From the NCBI RefSeq assembly GCF_014647675.1, contig NZ_BMPQ01000031.1:1-64000 (forward strand): 64,000 nucleotides of DNA, in the 5' to 3' direction. This document shows positions 58,506-64,000 of this stretch, in pieces. The notes below the pieces were generated by a model, which did no database searches, had not been told where the DNA came from, and worked only from the letters and a program-made list of their open reading frames with translations. Positions within the stretch are counted from its first letter, which is position 1. Each line of letters opens with the position of its first letter. Origin of the DNA: Streptomyces flaveus (lineage in GTDB: Bacteria > Actinomycetota > Actinomycetes > Streptomycetales > Streptomycetaceae). Both the position numbers and the translations under genes were made by a program.

Positions 58506-59062
58506 GGACCGGGCGCCGCAGAAGGCTCGCTGCGGCCCGCCGATCACTACCGCGCAGAAGCCGCGCCCGGGGACCGGGCGAGCTGATGGAGCGCGCGGTG
58601 GCGTCAAGGCACACCCGTAGACGGTCACCGGTCGGTGGATCCACCTTCAAAGCTTGAGCACAAATTGCACACACCCTCTCTCCATACTGGCCGCGATGGT
58701 CTAGATTGACCGTGCTTCAGATGATCGGACACGGGGCGGACCAATAATGATCTTTAGGTCCAGTTCTTGGAGCCCGGGAGGGGGCTTTGGGTGTGGGGAG
58801 CACCCGAGGTTTCGACGGGTTCCCGCACGCCTCGAGAGTCCGGCAGGACATGCGAGTCCACTGCCGTCAGGGCGGGTTGTTCAAGTAGCCCTGAAGTAGC
58901 CGGGATGTCATGCGCGGGGGGTGGGAGCCCCCCGGGGGAGGAACAGCGCGGCGCCGGGGGCGGGGCCCCCGAGAGGAGGGACTGCGCGGGGGGCGGGGGC
59001 CTCCCGGGGGGAGGAACAGTGTTTGGCGACCACGTCGTACCACTGGGGACCTGGGGGGTTCT
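58506..59062. other. Promoter region of the exopolysaccharide operon
   Basis: 557 bases without a gene. From ~58640 the DNA is AT-richer and has candidate promoter elements (TTGACC near 58708, TAATGA near 58746) but no well-spaced pair. From 58915 to 59030 it is C/G-rich low complexity: CCCGGGGGAGGAACAG and CCCGGGGGGAGGAACAG are direct repeats about 85 bases apart. Confidence 0.45.
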
Positions 59063-60541
59063 GTGCGGCAGGGGGGATTAGTCGGCCCTTTTCCGGCGGC
59101 GCGCGGGCGTCTGCCGAATGGGGCGATCAGCCAGCCCACGATCGACTGGGAACAGCGCTACCGCCGTACCGTGATCACCAGCGATACCGTGACCACTGCC
59201 TTCGTGGTGGCTGCGATCGGCAACTTCTTCGGGGCCCGGGACGCGGCCAACTGGCACGAGAAGTGGGGAATTCTCGCATTCGGCACCGAACTGCTGGTGC
59301 TGGGAGCGCTTGCGGTGAGCCGGGCGTGGGCTCCGGCCGTGCTCGGCCAGGGCGCCGAGGAATTCCGCCGGCTCGGACGCTCGCTGTTCACGGCGACCGT
59401 CGTACTGGCACTCGGCGGGATCGCCCTCACCTCGCGCAACATCAAACTCTGGATCTTCGTCGCGATCCCCGCGATCGCGCTCGTCACCATGACCGCGCGG
59501 TATCTGCTCCGCCTTCGGCTGCACAGACAGCGGAAGGAAGGACGGTGCCTGAGACCGGTGCTCGCTGCCGGGAGCCCCGCCACCGTACGCGACCTGATCA
59601 ACCGCACCCGCAAGTTCCCGCACCTCGGCTGGCGGGTGGACGGGGTGTGCACGACGGACGGTCTCGGGCTCGACGGTGACCAACTGGACGGAGTGCCGGT
59701 CGTCGGCCGGCTGGAGGACGTCGCCAAGCACGTCCGCCACGACGGCTACCGTGTCGTCGCGGTCACACCGGACCCGCACTGGTCACCGGACCGGCTGCAG
59801 CGGCTGGCCTGGAACCTCGAAGGCAGCGATGCCGAGATGGTCGTGGCCCCCGTGCTGATGGAGGTGGCCGGCCCGCGGCTGCACGTCGACGCGGTGCTCG
59901 GGATCCCGCTGCTGCGGGTCAGCATGCCGGCCTTCACCGGTGGGCGCCGGGCGATCAAAGGGGTCGTCGACCGGATGGCCGCAGCGATCCTGCTGATGCT
60001 GTTCGCGCCGCTGATGGTGTTCGTCGCGCTGCTCGTGACGGTGGACAGTCGGGGTGGGGCGCTCTACCGCCAGCGCAGGGTCGGCAAGGACGGCCGCGAG
60101 TTCACCATTTTCAAGTTCCGCACCATGGTCGCCGGTGCTCACGGGGCACGTGCCGAACTGGCCGACCACAACGAGGGTGCAGGGCTGCTGTTCAAGCTCC
60201 GCCGGGATCCGCGGGTGACCCGGGTGGGAGCGGTGCTGCGCCGGTACTCGATCGACGAGATCCCGCAGCTTTTCAACGTGCTCACCGGATCGATGTCGCT
60301 CGTCGGTCCGCGACCTCCGTTGCCGGAGGAGTCCGCCGCGTACGGCCCGGACATCCGGCGGCGACTGCTGGTCAAGCCCGGGCTCACCGGCCTGTGGCAG
60401 ATCAGCGGACGCAGCGACCTGCCGTGGGAGGAGGCGGTCCGCCTCGACCTGCGGTACGTGGAGGACTGGTCGCTCGCCCTGGACGCAGTGATCTTGTGGA
60501 AGACGCTGCGTGCGGTGCTCCATGGCCAGGGGGCCTATTGA
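59063..60541 (+). CDS. Exopolysaccharide polyprenyl glycosylphosphotransferase (WbaP/WcaJ type)
   Basis: 492 residues. Membrane helices in residues ~30-160, a flavodoxin-like middle domain and a C-terminal bacterial sugar transferase: GALYRQRRVGKDGREFTIFK, FRTMVAGAH, RVTRVGAVLRRYSIDEIPQL, GSMSLVGPRPPLPEE, KPGLTGLWQISGRSDLPWEE. It starts the repeat unit by moving a sugar-1-phosphate to undecaprenyl phosphate. GTG 59063 follows GGGGGG by 5 bases; the frame is open from 58910. Confidence 0.93.
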   Translation: MRQGGLVGPFPAARGRLPNGAISQPTIDWEQRYRRTVITSDTVTTAFVVAAIGNFFGARDAANWHEKWGILAFGTELLVLGALAVSRAWAPAVLGQGAEEFRRLGRSLFTATVVLALGGIALTSRNIKLWIFVAIPAIALVTMTARYLLRLRLHRQRKEGRCLRPVLAAGSPATVRDLINRTRKFPHLGWRVDGVCTTDGLGLDGDQLDGVPVVGRLEDVAKHVRHDGYRVVAVTPDPHWSPDRLQRLAWNLEGSDAEMVVAPVLMEVAGPRLHVDAVLGIPLLRVSMPAFTGGRRAIKGVVDRMAAAILLMLFAPLMVFVALLVTVDSRGGALYRQRRVGKDGREFTIFKFRTMVAGAHGARAELADHNEGAGLLFKLRRDPRVTRVGAVLRRYSIDEIPQLFNVLTGSMSLVGPRPPLPEESAAYGPDIRRRLLVKPGLTGLWQISGRSDLPWEEAVRLDLRYVEDWSLALDAVILWKTLRAVLHGQGAY

Positions 60542-60624
60542 TGCGCGGGGGGGCTGCGACTCAACGGTCCCGCCCGCGCGCGGACCGCAGGCCGCAAGGG
60601 CCTGCCTGGGGGGAGGGACGGGTC

Positions 60625-61930
<1,306 letters not shown>

Positions 61931-61941
<11 letters not shown>

Positions 61942-63211
61942 CACATCGTTCGATGACAGAGCCGGCGGCGACCGGCCGGACCGGCGCGCGCTGATCCTGG
62001 TGGAGAACCTGTCGGTGCCGTTCGACCGGCGGGTGTGGCAGGAGTGCACGACGCTGCGCGACGCGGGCTGGGAAGTGCACGTCATCTGTCCCCGGGGGGA
62101 GAAACGGGACACGGAGCTGGAGGCGGAGATCGACGGGGTGCGGATCCACCGCTACCCGTTGCGTGCGGCCACCGGAGGACCGGCCGGCTACCTGCGGGAG
62201 TACGGATCGGCGCTGTGGCACACGGCCCGGCTGGCCCGCAAGGTCGGCCCGGTCGACGTGGTCCACGCCTGCAACCCGCCCGACCTGCTGTTCCTGCCGG
62301 CACTGTGGCTGAAGCGGGGCGGCGCGCGGTTCGTCTTCGACCAGCACGACCTGGTACCCGAGCTGTACCTCTCCCGGTTCGACCGCGGCGAGGATCTGCT
62401 CTACCGCGCGGTGTGCGCGCTGGAACGGCGGACCTACCGGGCCGCGGACGTCGTCCTCGCCACGAACGAGAGCTACCGGGACGTCGCGATGCGCCGTGGC
62501 GGCCGACGCCCTGAGGACGTTTTCGTGGTGCGCAGCGCGCCCCAGATCGACCGGTTCCAACCGGTGCCGCCCGAGCCGGAGTTGAAGCGCGGCAAGCCTC
62601 ATCTGCTGTGCTACCTCGGCGTCATGGGCCCTCAGGACGGCGTCGACTACGCCCTGCGGGCCCTCGCGAAGCTGCGCGACGAGATGGGGCGGACCGACTG
62701 GCATGCGGTGTTCGTCGGCTCCGGCGACGCCTTCGACGCGATGGTGGAACTGTCCCGGCGGCTCGGGCTCTCGGAGCAGGTGCAGTTCACCGGGCGCATC
62801 CCGGACGCCGACCTGGTGCGCTACCTGTCCACCGCGGACGTGTGCCTCTCCCCCGACCCGCGCAATCCGCTCAACGACGTGTCGACCATGAACAAGGTCC
62901 TGGAGTACATGGCGATGGGCCGGCCGATCGTCTCGTTCGACCTGAAGGAGGCGCGCGTCTCCGCCGGTGACGCCGCCGTCTACGCGCCCGCCAACGACGA
63001 GGCCGAATTCGCGGGGCTCATCGCGCTGCTCCTTGACGATCCGGAGAAGCGGGCCCGGATGGGCAAGATCGGCCAGGAGCGGATCAGCGGGCAGCTTTCC
63101 TGGCGGAACTCGCAGGCGTCGCTGCTCGCCGCCTACGCCGCTGCCTGCCGTGACCGCACTCCGGTGTCGGCGAGCGACCAGGTCCGCACAGGGAAGAGGC
63201 AGCGCAGTTGA
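61931..63211 (+). CDS. GT4-family glycosyltransferase
   Basis: About 426 residues. N-terminal ALILVENLSVPFDRRVWQE, middle DVVHACNPPDLLFLPAL, and the C-terminal donor-site block CLSPDPRNPLNDVSTMNKVLEYMAMGRPIV (E-x7-E-like). Adds a sugar to the polysaccharide repeat. The start is uncertain: TTG 61931 overlaps the dehydrogenase stop; no in-frame ATG or GTG comes before residue ~22. Confidence 0.88.
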
Positions 63212-64000
63212 GCGATGACACGATACGTCTGGTCACGATCGGGCGGATTCTCCGTCGGCGCCGGCGGCTTCTCGCCGTCCTCGCCGTGGTGGGCGCGCTC
63301 GTCGGCTACGGCGCCTCGGTGGTGTTCCCGCCGCGGTACACGACGTCGGCATCGGTTCTGCTGCCGGGGCAGTGGGAAGAGCGCGAGCTGCTGACTCAGG
63401 TGGATATCGCGAGCAGTTCGACGGTGGTCGACCGCGCGGCCGCCAAGCTCGGCTGGCCGGGCGTCAGCGGCGCCGAGCTGCGGGATCAGGTGAGCGCCAA
63501 GGCCGCCGACGGGAACATCGTCAAGATCTCGGGTACGGCCGACACCCCGGAGCGCGCACAGCAGCTCGCCGACCGGATGGCCAAGGAATTCGTCACATTC
63601 GCCGCGCGGATCGCAGTCGGCGGCACCGACTTCGAAGCGACTACGGGGCTCGAGACGCTGCGGCAGGAGGTGGAGAAGACCAACGGGCGCATCACCGACC
63701 TGGCCAAAGCGGCCGATCCGGGCAAGACCGTGGAGGGCGTGCAGGCCCGCACCTCGCTGGAGAAGCTGCGCACCTCGCTGGAGGAGGCCATGCAGACGCT
63801 GGCCGAGTCCGACCCGGCGACCAACATGGCCGGCATGGTCGTCATGGGTCCGGCGGCCCGGCCGGCCGGCGAGGCGCCGCCGACGAGGATGCAGCTCATC
63901 GTCGCCGGGGCACTGCTGTTCTTCCTGCTCGCGGTCATCGGCCATCTCACTGCCGCACGGATGAATCGCCGACTGCGCACCGAACCGGAGATCGCCGCGG
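63208..64000 (+). CDS. Wzz-like chain-length determinant / polysaccharide co-polymerase, partial
   Basis: Open to the window end (264 codons read). TTG 63208 overlaps the GT4 stop (TTGA); GGGAAGAGG lies 8-9 bases upstream. TM1 follows a basic N terminus (LLAVLAVVGALVGYGASVVF), a long extracytoplasmic region with a coiled segment (LETLRQEVEKTNGRITDL) ends at TM2 (LIVAGALLFFLLAVIGHL). This is the Wzz/PCP layout, which sets chain length of surface polysaccharides. A C-terminal kinase domain may lie beyond the window. Confidence 0.85.
   Translation, partial: MSDDTIRLVTIGRILRRRRRLLAVLAVVGALVGYGASVVFPPRYTTSASVLLPGQWEERELLTQVDIASSSTVVDRAAAKLGWPGVSGAELRDQVSAKAADGNIVKISGTADTPERAQQLADRMAKEFVTFAARIAVGGTDFEATTGLETLRQEVEKTNGRITDLAKAADPGKTVEGVQARTSLEKLRTSLEEAMQTLAESDPATNMAGMVVMGPAARPAGEAPPTRMQLIVAGALLFFLLAVIGHLTAARMNRRLRTEPEIAA

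Noticed and set aside
57715..58674. N-terminal extension of the hypothetical gene up to 58674
   Set aside because: The extension crosses the methyltransferase remnant and is Arg/Ala/Ser-rich; ATG 58344 gives a sensible start.

Overview
The window is high-GC actinobacterial DNA, almost certainly from a Streptomyces chromosome. Evidence: roughly 70% or higher GC, frequent GTG starts, many 4-bp ATGA/GTGA stop-start overlaps, Streptomyces-type families (DUF2617, DUF4247, Scr1/DUF397, SepF-like, F420-type LLM oxidoreductase) and dispersed repeats rich in GGGGGTCCCCC and GGGGCGCGGGGAACTGCGCG.

Layout. 1-0.3 kb: the end of cysD, closed by a strong hairpin with no cysN after it. 0.5-3.7 kb: a CoA-thioester aromatic hydroxylase/reductase fusion with an enoyl-CoA hydratase. 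4.1-6.9 kb: an anti-sigma-type ATPase and the argF-arcA arginine pair with an ARG-box-like palindrome. 7.0-8.9 kb: an SPFH protein coupled to an NAD-kinase-like protein. 8.95-13 kb: the hen1-pnkp RNA-repair operon, with a dispersed repeat inserted in frame in the ligase domain of Pnkp. 13.3-16.8 kb: a ClpN-repeat protein and a NarL-type two-component system. 17-22 kb: an LLM oxidoreductase, a ComB-like phosphatase and the DUF2617-DUF4247-DUF350-spermidine synthase operon. 22-24.8 kb: DUF6099-like, MazG-like, AAA ATPase and SepF-like genes, with two DnaA boxes. 24.9-28.1 kb: molybdate uptake (fused ModB-ModC, ModA, HTH-TOBE protein). 28.2-30.2 kb: an FHA protein and an esterase. 30.2-34.5 kb: a gallate/protocatechuate meta-cleavage-like operon under a GntR repressor. 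34.6-39.4 kb: a two-component system divergent from a ferric-reductase-like/FMN-binding/ApbE electron-transfer operon. 39.5-41.1 kb: a beta-hydroxyacid dehydrogenase-like protein and a PfpI-like protein.

41.3-51.8 kb looks like an accessory island. It is bounded by two copies of a 65-bp terminator-like repeat in the same orientation. It holds an Scr1-DUF397 pair, a SnoaL-like protein, a large TnpB-type RuvC nuclease with a hairpin at its right end that truncates a CPCC-family gene, a DHFR-like gene beside an alpha/beta-hydrolase lacking its catalytic Ser and His, a complete IS3-family insertion sequence, a 67-bp near-perfect palindrome, and a two-gene membrane-protein/small-protein module with amyloid-like Gly-Asn motifs at facing ends of the two proteins.

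51.8-58.5 kb: a Tat-exported alpha/beta hydrolase, a PacL-like (DUF1490) metallochaperone with a CtpC-like P-type ATPase, and remnants of a siderophore-type ABC system (frameshifted and truncated) and of an RNA methyltransferase. 59-64 kb: the start of an exopolysaccharide operon: polyprenyl glycosylphosphotransferase, an AlgD-like nucleotide-sugar dehydrogenase, a GT4 glycosyltransferase and a Wzz-like chain-length protein that runs off the end.

The strongest candidates for new biology are the TnpB locus, the two-gene amyloid-motif module, the palindrome and the repeat-bounded island. All calls come from reading the sequence; no database search was run.
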